A stretch of DNA of 64,000 nucleotides. Source: Apoderus coryli. Taxonomy: Eukaryota; Arthropoda; Insecta; Coleoptera; Attelabidae. The stretch lies in the NCBI GenBank assembly GCA_911728435.2, contig OU452199.1, positions 14,890,860 through 14,954,859 on the forward strand, given 5' to 3'. The translations under genes were made by a program, and so were the position numbers. The notes under the pieces are model-generated. The model worked only from the letters and a program-made list of their open reading frames with translations, searched no databases and was not told the DNA's origin. Below are positions 23,160-34,463 of the stretch, in pieces (positions within the stretch are counted from its first letter, which is position 1; each line of letters begins with the position of its first letter).

Positions 23160-24095
23160 AGATTGTCAACATTTTGTAATGATATCAGAAAAAAGTATTA
23201 TAAAAATACGCGTATATAGGTATCAATAATAACATTGTCATTATCATGATCAATACGTTAACTCCTGGTATTTATAGCTGCTAATGTTATTGGCTTTTCA
23301 TATTGTTTAGTTTCAAAATAGGTATTAATGCTTTAAGTTTCATAATTATCACTTATTAGCGCTTTATAACGAGTGCAAATGCGAGTAAATAAAGGCAAGG
23401 TCGATTTAAAATAATTAATTAACATTTTCTTACAATAATAGTAATAGAGCCTAAGTAAGTATTAAATGTAAAAATATTCCAAGAGTATAATTCCAATTTG
23501 CAATAAAATAGACAATTCTAGCATGTCGTGGATTCAACAAAATGTAAAAGTAAAATTAATTTATTATTAATGTATATTGAACTGGTACAAAAGTGAAAAC
23601 TTTCAATTATTATTAATGTCAATCAATGCAGCCAGGTGTAAATTTCAAATATAAAATCATTCTAGCGTTAACATACTCATAGATCGTAGATAGAGAGAAT
23701 GTTATAATGTGCATGGTTCGAGTGAACAGAAAAATATATTTATTGTAAATATTTAATTACAATTTGAAACAGGTTAAAACAAGTGCGGTATAATGATTAT
23801 GGATATTATTTAATACAAGCGCTGAATTAAATGATTTGAGGTTTTTTATTGCATTAACACAAAGTACCGTTGATCATATTTTATGAACATAGCAACAATG
23901 ACAAACAACGTTCTCATTACCGCACTAGTGCGGTAATATACACGTCATTATGGCATTGAAAATAGTGTCAAATCGTACCTATTACATGACAGTTGTAGAT
24001 ACATATCATTATTCTATATTTATGTATAGGCTCCTGGTTAGGTCCATACTCTCTTACCTTCGCGATAAATTGCACTATAGAAATAACTTACCTAC
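23160..24095. other. Intronic AT-rich sequence with a 22-bp palindrome
   Basis: No coding motifs. It contains the perfect palindrome ATTACCGCACT/AGTGCGGTAAT at 23916-23937 and a related AGTGCGGTA at about 23783, which may be termini of a short non-autonomous element. Confidence 0.4.
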
Positions 24096-24101
24096 ATAAT
24101 A

Positions 24102-26777
24102 CAGGGTGCGGCAACATAACTTCCTTATTTCAAAACGCAATAAAACCAATTTTATGGAGTAGAAGTTTTTATTATTTTCTTAAATAATGTAGGTACATAT
24201 GTATAGTTTTGCTTCAACAAGTTTTAAAAATCATGTCAGGTAGGTGACGCCCTCCATTGTCGATACACTGAATAAGCCGATATCTGACATTTGTCATAAC
24301 CCTTTCCAGCATGGCAGCTGGTATGTTGACCATTTCGGCCCGGATGTTGGCTTTGACATCTTCTAGGCTTCTTGGACGATTGATATAAACACGAGATTTC
24401 AAAAATCCCCATAAAAAAATTCGCAAGGGGTCAAATCGGGGGAACGAGCTGGCCACTCAAAATCACCGCTGATTGAGATTAGGCGCCCCCGAAAGTGTTA
24501 CCTCAAAACAGCCATTGATACCCTTGAAGTGTGAGCCGTGGCGCCGCACAGTGGTACAAAATCCAGAAAAGCTGGCCAAAATCTTAATTTCACCTTGATT
24601 TAAACAAGATTTTGTATAATAGGCTTTTATAATTACAGATTACAAAAAAAAGTGGTGAATTTAAAAAAAAACAAAATGGCGGATTTAAAATGGCTGGAGA
24701 CTTTTAGAAAACTTTCTTAAACAACTTAAATTTAATTACCAACAAAAATCATTTCAAAACTGAAAAATAATAATAGAGAGGCAAAAATATACAGGGTGAT
24801 TTATGATTGATGTTAGGTTCGACGATCATTAAGAGACAATTTACGATCCTCCTAAAAATTTGGTTACTTATATACAGTCAATATAATATATTACCCAAAG
24901 ATTTTTATATTTTTACCTAGTTACAGGGTAATCGCAATTGACCTTAGTGTGAACTATACTTGCACAAATAAAAGTCTCTTTATTATCACATATTCTAAAC
25001 AGCAATTAAAGTCTTTTTCAAATGATATATCATGCTCCTATAGGTAAAAATAATGAGGAAAAAGTTTACAATTCTTTCCACGGCTGGTTTGTCGAAGCAA
25101 TTGATATTGATTTTTGGAAAGTCTTGTTTCAATTAGCAATGACAAAGCTCCGTCCTCAGAAAGTGTTCTCCCTTGAACCGAATTAATTGAGTTTCTGTAC
25201 TTGGACGGTTTAGTAGGTGTCCCAAACGTAATTTCATGTAAAACATATGCAGAATCCAATTTTCCAAGGACGACCACTTCTAGGAGTACTCGAAATTGGT
25301 TTCGGCTTATCGTCATTGATCACAATAGTCATTTCGTTTAGCCAGTTTTGAAATTTGCCTAAAAACTTATCCTCGGTTCGGTGCACTTCCTGCAACTTCA
25401 TTTTTATTTTTTGTACGGTATTACGTAAATTAGTTTTATCACTCCCAGTTAATTCAAAATCGCACTTATATTTTCTATTAATTTCGTTTTGCACAATGTC
25501 ACATATGTTCTTGATATTTTGATTCAAGTGGGCCTTTATTAAAAAAAAGAGCGGAAATGCTCCGATATTTCGTGCATTTAGGTTTTAAAAAAAAACCAAA
25601 GGCAGAGTGGCAGCTAGTGGCAGACAAATGTCACTTTTCTTGGATAAGTAGACAACAATAATCAATATCTAACAAGATTTGTTGCGGAATTCCGTGGACT
25701 TTTTTTTGTATCTCTACCAAAATAAATAATATGTTCTTGAAAGGTTTAACTTTTTCTTGTATTTTGTACTTAAATTATTAATTAGTAATAAATAATTAAT
25801 TATTATTACTAGCATATTCGAATACTGCGTACCTTTCCCTACTTCAGCCATTTTGTTTTATTAAAAATGAATTAAATCTACACTTTTTTACGTACTCACA
25901 AACTAAAGCCTATTTTTAAGCGCGTGCGTGTTTAACGATTCCACTTGTTCGAGAGTCACTTTCGTACTGCGTATCGCGGCAGGTCGTTGACCTTGAGACG
26001 TATGTTTAACGCTATGCGATACTCTAATATGTTGCCGAACTTATTTAATTCTAAAAATCCGCATTTTTAGAAAAACTTTATTAATGGTTTTGGCCAGCTA
26101 TTTAGACTTTTGTACCACTGTGCGCCGTCTTGTTGAAACCAATCGACCCCGAAATCCAATTTGTTAAGTCGAAGAAAAAAAAATCTTCCAACATGTTCAC
26201 ATATCGGTTAGAATTCACTGTCACTGTTTCCTCATTATCTTCAAAAAACCAGGAATCAATTCCCCAGCCGAAGAAATTTGCACACCACACTGTGACTTTA
26301 GGTGAGTGCAGGGGCCTTTAATGCACTTCGCGGGGGTTTGTGGGCCCAGTATTTTGTATGTCTTAGGACGGATGCATGTTTGCAGGCAGAACGCCGCGCC
26401 GTGGGGATCGCAATATTGAGGCTCTCACAGCTTCAATGTTTTTAGGTGTTCTAATGGGCTGAGGGACTCGAATTTGTGCGTCTCGTCGCACTCGCGCTTT
26501 GTCTGAATGTAAAGACACATGTAACTATTTCCGATCTGGCACTGGCCCTGAATCGATTTCGAAAGGCACGCTGATTTGCGATCACGGAACGTCTATTCGA
26601 AAAGTACCCCTCGCCGGCAAATGCATGTTGCTCACTGTTACAACGCATCGTGGAGCCTGACCAGATGGGGAACAAAACTTTAGATGCACGTCTACCGAAT
26701 AAGAGCAGTCTCCCCCCCGTTCGACCTTTACAGTCTAAATAGCGCGCATTTCAAAAAAGGAAGTTATGATGCCGCAC
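24102..26777 (-). mobile_element. Degenerate Tc1/mariner-like element split by another transposon
   Basis: The left terminus CAGGGTGCGGCAACATAACTT (after TA) matches the reversed right terminus GTGCGGCATCATAACTTCC at about 26777; the outermost right bases are lost. The minus strand holds transposase remnants on both sides of the inner insertion. The right part (26675-26102) has N-terminal and central pieces, including WCANFFGWGIDSWFFEDNEE and QQDG-region debris. The left part (24480-24214) has FLWGFLKSRVYINRPRSLEDVK and the C-terminal RLIQCIDNGGRHLPDMIF. It is related to the FLWG group of 16858-18137 and 32717-34803. It is not functional. Confidence 0.75.
24547..26122 (-). mobile_element. Unidentified DNA transposon nested in the Tc1/mariner-like element
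   Basis: Inverted termini CACAGTGGTACAAAATCC and CACAGTGGTACAAAAGTC continue to a shared AGCTGGCCAAAA. They are flanked by CGCCG on both sides (24542-24546, 26123-26127), a likely 5-bp target duplication. The minus strand at 25527-25038 encodes, with one frameshift, a peptide with ELTGSDKTNLRNTVQKIKM, DKFLGKFQNWLNEM and STPRSGRPWK. This resembles the N-terminal part of a repeated uncharacterised insect protein group with a GRPKK motif. No catalytic motif is recognisable, so the superfamily is unassigned. Confidence 0.6.
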
Positions 26778-26784
26778 GTCAGAC

Positions 26785-27145
26785 ATTTGCCATTTATAAA
26801 AGATCAACTAACCATAATGGCATGCCTGATAATATAAAGATACAGGATGTGAACGTGTTTCGCAGGCACTGTCGTGATCTGTATATTGATCTCAGTTCTG
26901 ATGATTCCTGATCCTATTATTAATTTAGAATTATTTGTATAAGTATAGGGGTATCCTCATGGGCTTTTTATGCTGTTAACAACAAATAATTTAAGCTTTA
27001 TTGATCTGTAATCGCGAATCCTTATATTATCTTAGGAGATTGTTCATCTGTGCTTAGGTTAAAGTTGAATAGCTTTTAGCTAAACTTCGCCTGTAAAACA
27101 CCAAAAATGTACTTACAATGTGTAAAATAAATAAATAAAATCGTT
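26785..27145 (+). mobile_element. LINE 3' end
   Basis: A short plus-strand tail peptide (GMPDNIKIQDVNVFRRHCRDLY, stop at 26911) resembles the LP--I-----V--FRR--K--L end of non-LTR ORF2 proteins. About 230 bp of 3' UTR follows, with an AATAAATAAATAAAAT tail near 27128-27142. Confidence 0.5.
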
Positions 27146-27799
27146 TTATTATATTTCAGTACATCAAATGAAAAATATGTTCGGTGTTAAGCGTTAAGAT
27201 TACATCCTATGCTATAAAATACAAACTTAATATTCGTCATATATTATCATACTTTTGATGCGCAGTTTTCATAAATATGAGATAACGTTTTAAAGCTGAC
27301 GGGGATAACATGGCAAAATATAACAACTCAAAACATTTTTCATTTTCAATATATTCACCTGCGCACCCTAATATATTTCTCATACCCGTCAACTTGTGAT
27401 TACCTGCTTGCAAAATGTTATGACGTTCTTTTGGGAACAGTAAAAGTCATCTAGAACGATGCCTGATCTCTAGGATGGGCGACTGACGACTGAAAAGATT
27501 TAAGTCTACCTTATGCAAGGCAACCGGACTTTTGCGAACGAGAGTATTGTTAAGCACTTTCTTAAGAGGTAGTTTACATTTTTTTTATATTAATTCATGG
27601 AGTCCTACTGGGACCAAGATTTCTTCATTACAGAGGTTCAAAAACTTACACGAACATTTTCGGCTTCGATCTTACGCTGACATTACTGTTGAAAAAAACT
27701 GAGATGAAGACGGATATAAGCATTTCGAAGTTCCCTGAGACGATTAAGACAATTTCTGTCTGTATGTACTCTACCACGATACCGCCCAAACGCTTTAAC

Positions 27800-28084
27800 C
27801 AATTGAGCCAAATTTATGAAATCGCTTAAGCCCTGTGATAGAGATGGACACAGCCACTAAATTTTCATATATCAGTAGGGGTCGAGTGATACATCATTTT
27901 AAAGCATTTGATATTTGCCCCCATAATTCTCGAGAAAATAGCGTTTAAAATGTAAAGTTACTTAGTTGGAACGTATATATCTAACAAATAAAATACAATA
28001 TTTATTACCACGTCTACGTTGGGTCAGTGGAAGGGCGTTCGCTTCGCGTGCGGAAAGTTACGGGTTCAAGTCCTAGCTGTGGCA
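27800..28084 (+). repeat. Dispersed repeat ending in a tRNA-like sequence
   Basis: Homologous, block for block, to 45698-46030 on the other strand: GAAATCGCTTAA, AGGGGTCGAGTGATA, TTTAAAGCATTT, CCCATAATTCTCGAGAAAATA, AGTTGGAAC, then AT-rich sequence and the tRNA-like segment. The two copies differ at many sites, so they are old. The body has no coding potential. Confidence 0.7.
28008..28084 (+). ncRNA. tRNA-like sequence (tRNA-derived repeat tail)
   Basis: A 77-nt tRNA-like segment: acceptor strands CCACGTC and GCTGTGG pair except for one position; box-A-like TGGGTCAGTGG; anticodon stem TTCGC/GCGGA with a 7-nt loop TTCGCGT (formal anticodon CGC); box-B-like GGGTTCAAGTCC. The T stem pairs poorly. 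Because the same segment ends another repeat copy at 45698-45772 with a different loop, it is best read as a tRNA-derived repeat module, not a working tRNA gene. Confidence 0.55.
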
Positions 28085-28333
28085 ATACTTTTTTCTTCTA
28101 ATTTTTGAATAAAGTTTGTTACGTTAGTTTATAATACAATTATAATAATAATAATAATTATTAAAATTCTGTTTCGTTACGCAGGTCATATATTTTTGAT
28201 TATATTATAACTTGTCGGGAAAGTTTTGGGGTGACACAACCGATTTTTTTAATTATCACCCCTTATTATCGTTTTTATGCCCAGGTTACACTAATTTTAT
28301 ATTGCAAATATACTGTAGTCGACGATATAACGA

Positions 28334-28725
28334 ATGCACCTGATAATTGCAGATACTGATTCTCGTACTGTAGGGTTGGGTTGGTCAGGTTCCGAAAGTC
28401 AGGTTATTCAGATTTACGAAGAGCGCGGAGTTTCCCAGGGCAGTATTCTAGGTCCTTTTCTGTATCTAATCTTTGCATTAGATCAAGTTTCTGTTGTCCA
28501 GAATTCGCGTTTGCAGACGATATTCAGCGTCACATGCAGTTTAGTTACGTAAATGTTGAGTATGCTGTGAATGAGTTGAACTCTGATTTGCATATTTATT
28601 CGATCTGGTGCAGCAACGATGGACGGCGGACAAATCCTAAAAAGACTGTTGCGTTATGCTTTGGTAGTGAAAAACACATTAAACTTATCTCCCAAAATTT
28701 CAGTCTGATTTTGAATAATTGTTGA
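28334..28725 (+). mobile_element. LINE reverse transcriptase fragment
   Basis: Two overlapping frames give RGVSQGSILGPFLYLIF and then FAFADDIQ (catalytic F-A-D-D), separated by a frameshift, followed by a YSIWCSNDGRRTNPKKTVALCFGS segment equivalent to the palm-thumb junction (W---N-L-LN--KT). Both ends are lost. Confidence 0.72.
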
Positions 28726-28886
28726 ATAAAATACATAATAGCCACGAACCGATGTAAGCCGAAGGAAGCGAAACTTGAAATCTATCACAACTGATGGAAG
28801 CAAAAATATGTGTCGTAAAAACAAAGGAGTAGTTACACTTGTGTCAAAGGCTGTAGAAAATGTTATCAACCATTTTGTGTGTAATA

Positions 28887-30169
28887 CGCGGGTTGCCTTT
28901 TATATTTCGGGATTAGAGAACAAAAACAAATATTAATCATCGAAAATCACTTTGTTTTTCAAAATATTCCCTATGAAGATCTATACACTTTTGCATGCGT
29001 TTGAACCAATTGTCGAAGCACTTTTGCCACTATGATTGAGGTATCTCCAAAACATGCATTCTGAAAGCAGCAACCGCTTCTTCGGGTGGCGAAAAACGTT
29101 GACCTCTCAGTTTGTTTTTTACGTACGGGAATAAAAAGAAGTCATTTGGTGCCAAGTCAGGACTATACGGTGGATGACTCATCAAATCGATGCTTTGGGT
29201 GCTCAAAAATGCAGTTGTTTGAGCCGATGTGTGAGAGCTCGCATTGTCGTGGTGAAGAGTGATCCGTCTTCGGCGGTTGGTTTTCTTGATTTCTTGGAAG
29301 GCAACTGACAAACAAATGGTTGTGTACCACTCAGAATTGACTGTTCTGCGTTGTTCTAGTGGTACGGTTGCGACATGTCCAGTTTTTCCGAAAAAACAGG
29401 CGACCATTTGCTTGGAAGTACTTCGTGCGCGAACAACTTTTGTTGGATTTGGCTCATCTTGAAACACCCATACAGTCGACTGCTGTTTACTTTCGGGCTC
29501 ATACACGTAAATCCACGATTCATCACCTGTCATGATGTCATAGACGTGTTTCGAAGCACCGCGATCGTATTTTTTGAGCATTTCTTTCGACCAATCGACA
29601 CGAGCCTTTTTTTGAGCGATTGACAAATTGTGTAGGTTGCAACGCGAACAAATTTTTTTGACAGTCAAATGTTTATGCAATATTGAATGTATGCTAGTCC
29701 CACTAATGCCTAAGGTTGTCTCAATCTCTTGATAGGTCACATGACAATCTTGCAATATCAGTTCGCGCACAGCATCAATGGTTTTCGGAACAACAACTGA
29801 TTTTGGACGACCTTCACGAAATTCGTCTTGGAGTGAACTACAACCACGATTGAATTCACCATACCATCGATGAACACTGGTCCTTGATGGAGCTTCATCG
29901 CCAAAAATTGAATTAAGTTCATCCATGCACTGTTGCTGAGTTAATCCACGTCGAAAGTTGTAAAAAATAATCGCACGAAAATGTTCACGATTTAATTCCA
30001 TTTTTGGGCCGAGATGAATCTTTTAACTTACTGTAAACAACACAAATAGCTCTCGTATGTGAAAACGTTCTGGGTACGTATAACCTCAAAAATGTCCAAC
30101 TTTACGATACAGCTGTCAGTTGCCACACACCAAGGTTGCCAAATCCCGAAATATAAAAGGCAACCCTCG
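28887..30169 (-). mobile_element. Near-complete mariner transposon (DD34D)
   Basis: 1283 bp, flanked by TA (28885-28886, 30170-30171). Inverted termini are CG(C/A)GGGTTGCCTTTTATATTT, continuing to TCGGGATT. The transposase starts at 30001 (MELNREHFRAIIFYNFRRG), with helix-turn-helix QQQCMDELNSIF...RTSVHRWYGEF and a second one at YQEIETTLGISGTSIHSIL. Catalytic residues are MTGDESWIY, LHHDNASSHT and SPDLAPNDFF, with 34 residues between the second and third Asp. A TAG at 29030-29032 ends the frame after EIPQS, about 30 codons short; beyond it the C-terminus remains in frame (CFDNWFKRMQKCID). One nonsense change therefore appears to be the main defect. Confidence 0.93.
29030..30001 (-). pseudogene. 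mariner transposase with premature stop
   Basis: 323 codons precede the TAG. The DNA-binding and complete DDD catalytic domain are present; only the C-terminal helix is cut off. Typical mariner transposases are about 345 residues, which fits the length if the TAG were absent. It sits in intron 1 of the Atossa gene, in the same orientation as the gene. Confidence 0.9.
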
Positions 30170-30179
30170 TACATTTCAT

Positions 30180-32400
30180 TCACAATAAATCATATTTATT
30201 TATTTAATTCGTTTTATTTTATAAAATTGGGTGATCAAAGTTTACTTCATTCGTTCCGCCTGCAAGAAATTGTCATAATTTTATAATATAAAGAAAAAAT
30301 ATCGACATTAATCTGACAAATAATACTTATGTAATTGCCAGAACGTTTTTAAGGTTTATAAAAATACCAAAGACAATACTGAAGTTCAACTAAATAACAG
30401 GAAGTAAAAATTCGTTTACAGTTTGGTAATTAACGTAATTTGAGTCAAGTTCGTTTGTGATTGATGATGATATATGAATGTGTTCTTTACAAATTTATTT
30501 TTTGTTATAAAGTCAAAATATGTGCATGAGATGAAACTGACAGATGTGCTTTTATGGTAAAAAATACAAAATTAGTGTTTATTATAAGTCTTTTTAACAA
30601 ACCCTAATAATTATTAATTTTTCTTTACACTGTAAAACTGGCGTAAATATAATAGACATTTGCGAATTAGGATAAAATTTTGTAAAAATATAATTGGAAT
30701 TTTTGTTTCATAGTTTTTAGAAAAGGTACTAAATATTTATGTGCATTTTATTTGCATAAAATCAATTTGTATTTCCAAATCAAGGCAGGATTTAATTTAA
30801 GAATATTTATTTTTCTAAATTATATAAGTGCTTGTAAGATTTACAACTATTTTAAGGTTATTAAAGTAAGCAGATTTGTTTGGACAAAAAGCATGTAACA
30901 ATTTGCACATCTTCCGCATTTGCTCTTAATACTAGCATCACTTATTACCAACTACTGGTTCAGAACATGAAAATGGAATTTAAATACCATTTGTTTGAGC
31001 ATGTTTTTCTATTTTACAATTCTTTGTGTAAATTGGTAATAACGTTTTGTAAAAATTAAAGACACGTTGCCCCTGCCCTGAATATTACTTCCGTTTAAAA
31101 TATGTATCGCAAAAAATGTAGATGTCACAAAAACCACCTACATATCTGATCTTAAAAAAAATCGATAGGTATACCAAGCATATTAGTTGAATTTTAGACG
31201 TGTAAAACTAATTTCACAGACCCACAAGAAAAAGTAGTCTGTACTTTTGACCACACCAACTTTTACCTACGTATTGTTCAATGCTCAATCCGAATCTGCA
31301 ATTAAATTATAGTCTTCCGCAACGAGTTTCTACCTAACTTCAAAAAATCTCATTTGTTACGTCTTTTTAATTTTTTTTTTAGTAAAGAAAAAGTAAACAG
31401 AAATACGACTAAGTTCGTCGTCAGAACTGAATTCTACGGATCAAAATACATGGAAAACTATGGTTTGAATATTTTTCCCATGACATTTTAACCCTTCGTA
31501 TGGCCTTGAAAAAGCTAACGGATCAGAGAAAGCTAAAATTCAAAACCCATATTTTTCGAATTCTAATATACGGAAATGTCAAATTATGAGCCTTGCAAGA
31601 AGCATTGAATTATGCAGTGAAATCTCATCACGAGAAAAACAACTCCACCTTAAAAAAATTAAGAGCTGTTTAGTTTCGTTTCTTTTTAAATTTAATATAA
31701 CAAAATATACTTATTATTTCACCCGGTATATTTTAAGACGCAAAGTAGGTCAGTACAACGGCAACTTTCCGTGGCAAATCTATAACTGCATATCAGATAT
31801 CATTGTTTTCGTAGAATAGAGTAGAGGAATAAATGTTACCTCAAGTAAAAGGTTATGAAAGTAAAACATGTTACACAATAAAGGTATAATATCATTATGT
31901 AAAGTCAGGGATGGAATGAAGACCCAAAATTTAGATTCTTCGAAATTCTACACAGCAAAAGAGTTTTTAAACAAAGGAGTAGCCAAAAATTTATGAATGC
32001 GGCAAAGTTAAACTCCGTATTTTTCACTATATTAATTTTTTACCAAGCAAGGCACTAAATTTTCACAAATTAAATTGATGATTTTTGTGAAAACCGTAAT
32101 AGATATATGTATATGACATCTTATACCAAATTGCAGGGACTATCCAAATTCCCCCGTATATACAGGAATTCTATTAAAAAAAAAACATAACTCTGATATA
32201 TCTCTTTTTGGGGCCAACCTGTATACTTGCAAATTCTTTGGCCGAAAATATTATGATTTAGGTGAACTTATCTATATACAAAATTGCTTGGTTTGTGCAC
32301 TTGAGAGCCTAAGAGTGAATATTTTTTTTACGTTTTATCAAATAAATCGAACAATATTTGATAGATTTTATTCATTTTTTAGATACACGTTTGCACCGAT
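30180..32400. other. Intronic AT-rich sequence, nothing recognised
   Basis: About 2.2 kb with only short meaningless open frames. No termini, tandem repeats or protein motifs were recognised. Confidence 0.4.
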
Positions 32401-32716
32401 AAACTCCAGTTTTTTATTGAAGAAAATAATAATATCTATAATAGGGTACCGGATAATTATAAGTTTTTTAAAGGTATTAGATTTAAGAATGCTATGTATG
32501 ATTCTATAGCCGAATTTGTTTGATTTATATTGACAGTGCTATTTATTTGTTGATATGCCATGGATTTGTTTTGTTTTTTTCAATTTGGGATTGACCAATA
32601 ATAATATACCAACTTTTTTTTCATTTGATTTAAGATTGCTGATTGTAATATTTATTCTTTCAATTTCGGTATTGTGGAGAGTATGCTGTTTCATCTTCCT
32701 ATTTATTATTTTTATA

Positions 32717-33056
32717 CAGGGTGGTCCAACGAAAAGTTTGCACCTAGCTTTTCTCTTTTTTTTGTAGTCGAATGCGAAAATGCTCGGACACGTCGATTTT
32801 GCTTTTGAGGGGGACACATTTTAAACATATTTTTCGATCTGCGCCTTTAACCCCCTAGCGGGGGTGAGTAACAACCCTAAAATTTTAAATGGAAAGAGGG
32901 GTCTAATGACATATCATTTGAAAGGACACAAAATTGTCTTTCTAATGATACCCTATTTGTCGAATTTTACTAAAACAGTTAATACGAAAACGACTTTAAA
33001 GACATTAAGCCGATAATTTTGGTATTAATGAGAAATACAAATAAGTTTTAATTATT
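32717..33056 (+). repeat. Left 340-bp terminal inverted repeat of the DD41D element
   Basis: Mirror copy of 34464-34803. It includes the CCCCCTAGCGGGGGTGAG hairpin-like segment and ends in AAGTTTTAATTATT. Confidence 0.93.
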
Positions 33057-33160
33057 GCGAGTGAAAACACCTGCAATCGTTAGTACATTCCAATGTTTGT
33101 TAGTTTTAACATTGCTTTGTAAAAAAAGTAAACAAGCTGTTAAATTGATTTATTAAAACG

Positions 33161-34234
33161 TTACATTAACAAATGTTGAAAATGTGACCCATTTGATTCC
33201 ATACAATAATACAGATTTTGTTCAAATCTATTTCTAACATTTTGTAGCATATCAGGTGTTATGTTTCTGCACTCTTCTGTAATGCGTTGGCGAAGATCTT
33301 CTATGGACTCGGGCTTCGTGGCAAAACATTTATTTTTTAAGTGCCCCCAAAGAAAAAAGTCTAAAGGCGATAAATCCGGTGACCTGGCAGGCCATTCAAT
33401 TGGGCCCCTCCTTCCAATCCACCGTCCAGGGAACCGGTCATCTAAGAACTGTCTTACAGGAGCCACATAGTGCGGAGGTGCTCCATCTTGCTGGAAATAA
33501 AGCCGATCAGCAGTATGATTTTGGTCATCTTCTATTATTTGTGTTATTAAAGGATCAATTGTGTCTTCAAGCATGTTTAGGTACACTTCACCAGTTAAAT
33601 TTCCAGGAATAAAAAGTGGTCCTATAATATGATTTCCTAATATGCCACACCAGACGTTTATTTTTTGAGGATACTGGGTATGAACCTCACGGAATAAATG
33701 TGGGTTACTGTCATCCCAGTAACGGCAATTGTGCCTATTTACAGCTCCATTCAAATAAAATGTGCATTCGTCGGAAAAACAAATGTTAAATAATAATTGC
33801 GGATCTTCAATTAAACGCTGGCTCATTGCTTCACAAAATTGCAGCCTTCTATCAGGATCATCCTCATTTAGTTCCTGTACTAATTTGATTTTGTACGGAT
33901 GAAATTTGTACGCTTTTAAAATTCGTATTATGGACGAACGGGAGACACCTGAGGCTTCAGCTAGTTGACGGGTACTTTGACTATGATCCATTTCAACATG
34001 CCCTAAAACAGCGACTTCCACAGCTTCATTTCTGATCGGTTTCTGCGGCTGGTGTTTTACATTACAGACAGATCCGGTATCTACAAACTTTTTAACTAAC
34101 TTGCCAACGTACACATCATTCACATTTTTATCGGGATGTCTCTCATTAAATAAGCGAGCCGTAAGTCTAGCACTACTATTATTTTGAAAATAAAGTTTAA
34201 CAATTTCAACTCGTTCTAGAATGGAATAAATCAT
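33161..34234 (-). CDS. DDD transposase, 357 aa (DD41D group)
   Basis: Start chosen at the ATG at 34234 (MIYSILERVEIVKLYF), which opens the N-terminal helix-turn-helix; an upstream in-frame ATG at 34273 would add 13 hydrophobic residues. Domains: N-terminal helix-turn-helix (residues ~1-55), a second one around STRQLAEASGVSRSSIIRIL (~100-120), then the RNase-H-like catalytic core with ICFSDECTFYLNG, YFQQDGAPPHY and SPDLSPLDFFLWG. I count 41 residues between the second and third Asp, which places it in the DD41D branch and not DD34D mariner or DD34E Tc1. It ends NRFEQNLYYCMESNGSHFQH, the usual C-terminal helix. It would cut and paste the element using the 340-bp ends. No stop or frameshift seen. 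Confidence 0.93.
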   Translation of the reverse strand: MIYSILERVEIVKLYFQNNSSARLTARLFNERHPDKNVNDVYVGKLVKKFVDTGSVCNVKHQPQKPIRNEAVEVAVLGHVEMDHSQSTRQLAEASGVSRSSIIRILKAYKFHPYKIKLVQELNEDDPDRRLQFCEAMSQRLIEDPQLLFNICFSDECTFYLNGAVNRHNCRYWDDSNPHLFREVHTQYPQKINVWCGILGNHIIGPLFIPGNLTGEVYLNMLEDTIDPLITQIIEDDQNHTADRLYFQQDGAPPHYVAPVRQFLDDRFPGRWIGRRGPIEWPARSPDLSPLDFFLWGHLKNKCFATKPESIEDLRQRITEECRNITPDMLQNVRNRFEQNLYYCMESNGSHFQHLLM

Positions 34235-34463
34235 TTTGTACGGTAAAAGTAAAATAACTTGAGAAGCAACCAAACTGAATCAATGAAAAGACTAAAATAA
34301 ACGGTGTAAATTCTTTTCCTACACGTATCTGCAGTTTTTATTTCAACAAAAAACGCAAACGATTAGTGAGGAATTTAGTTCTGATAAATAAGATAGTGTT
34401 TTTGAAATCCCGTTTTTCTTCAAAGTAAATAATTTAGAAATGATTGTAGTTGTTTTCAGTCGT

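Noticed and set aside
28008..28084. A functional tRNA gene (anticodon CGC)
   Set aside because: The T stem pairs poorly and an inverted homologue at 45698-45772 with a different loop is embedded in the same dispersed repeat, so a tRNA-derived repeat fits better.
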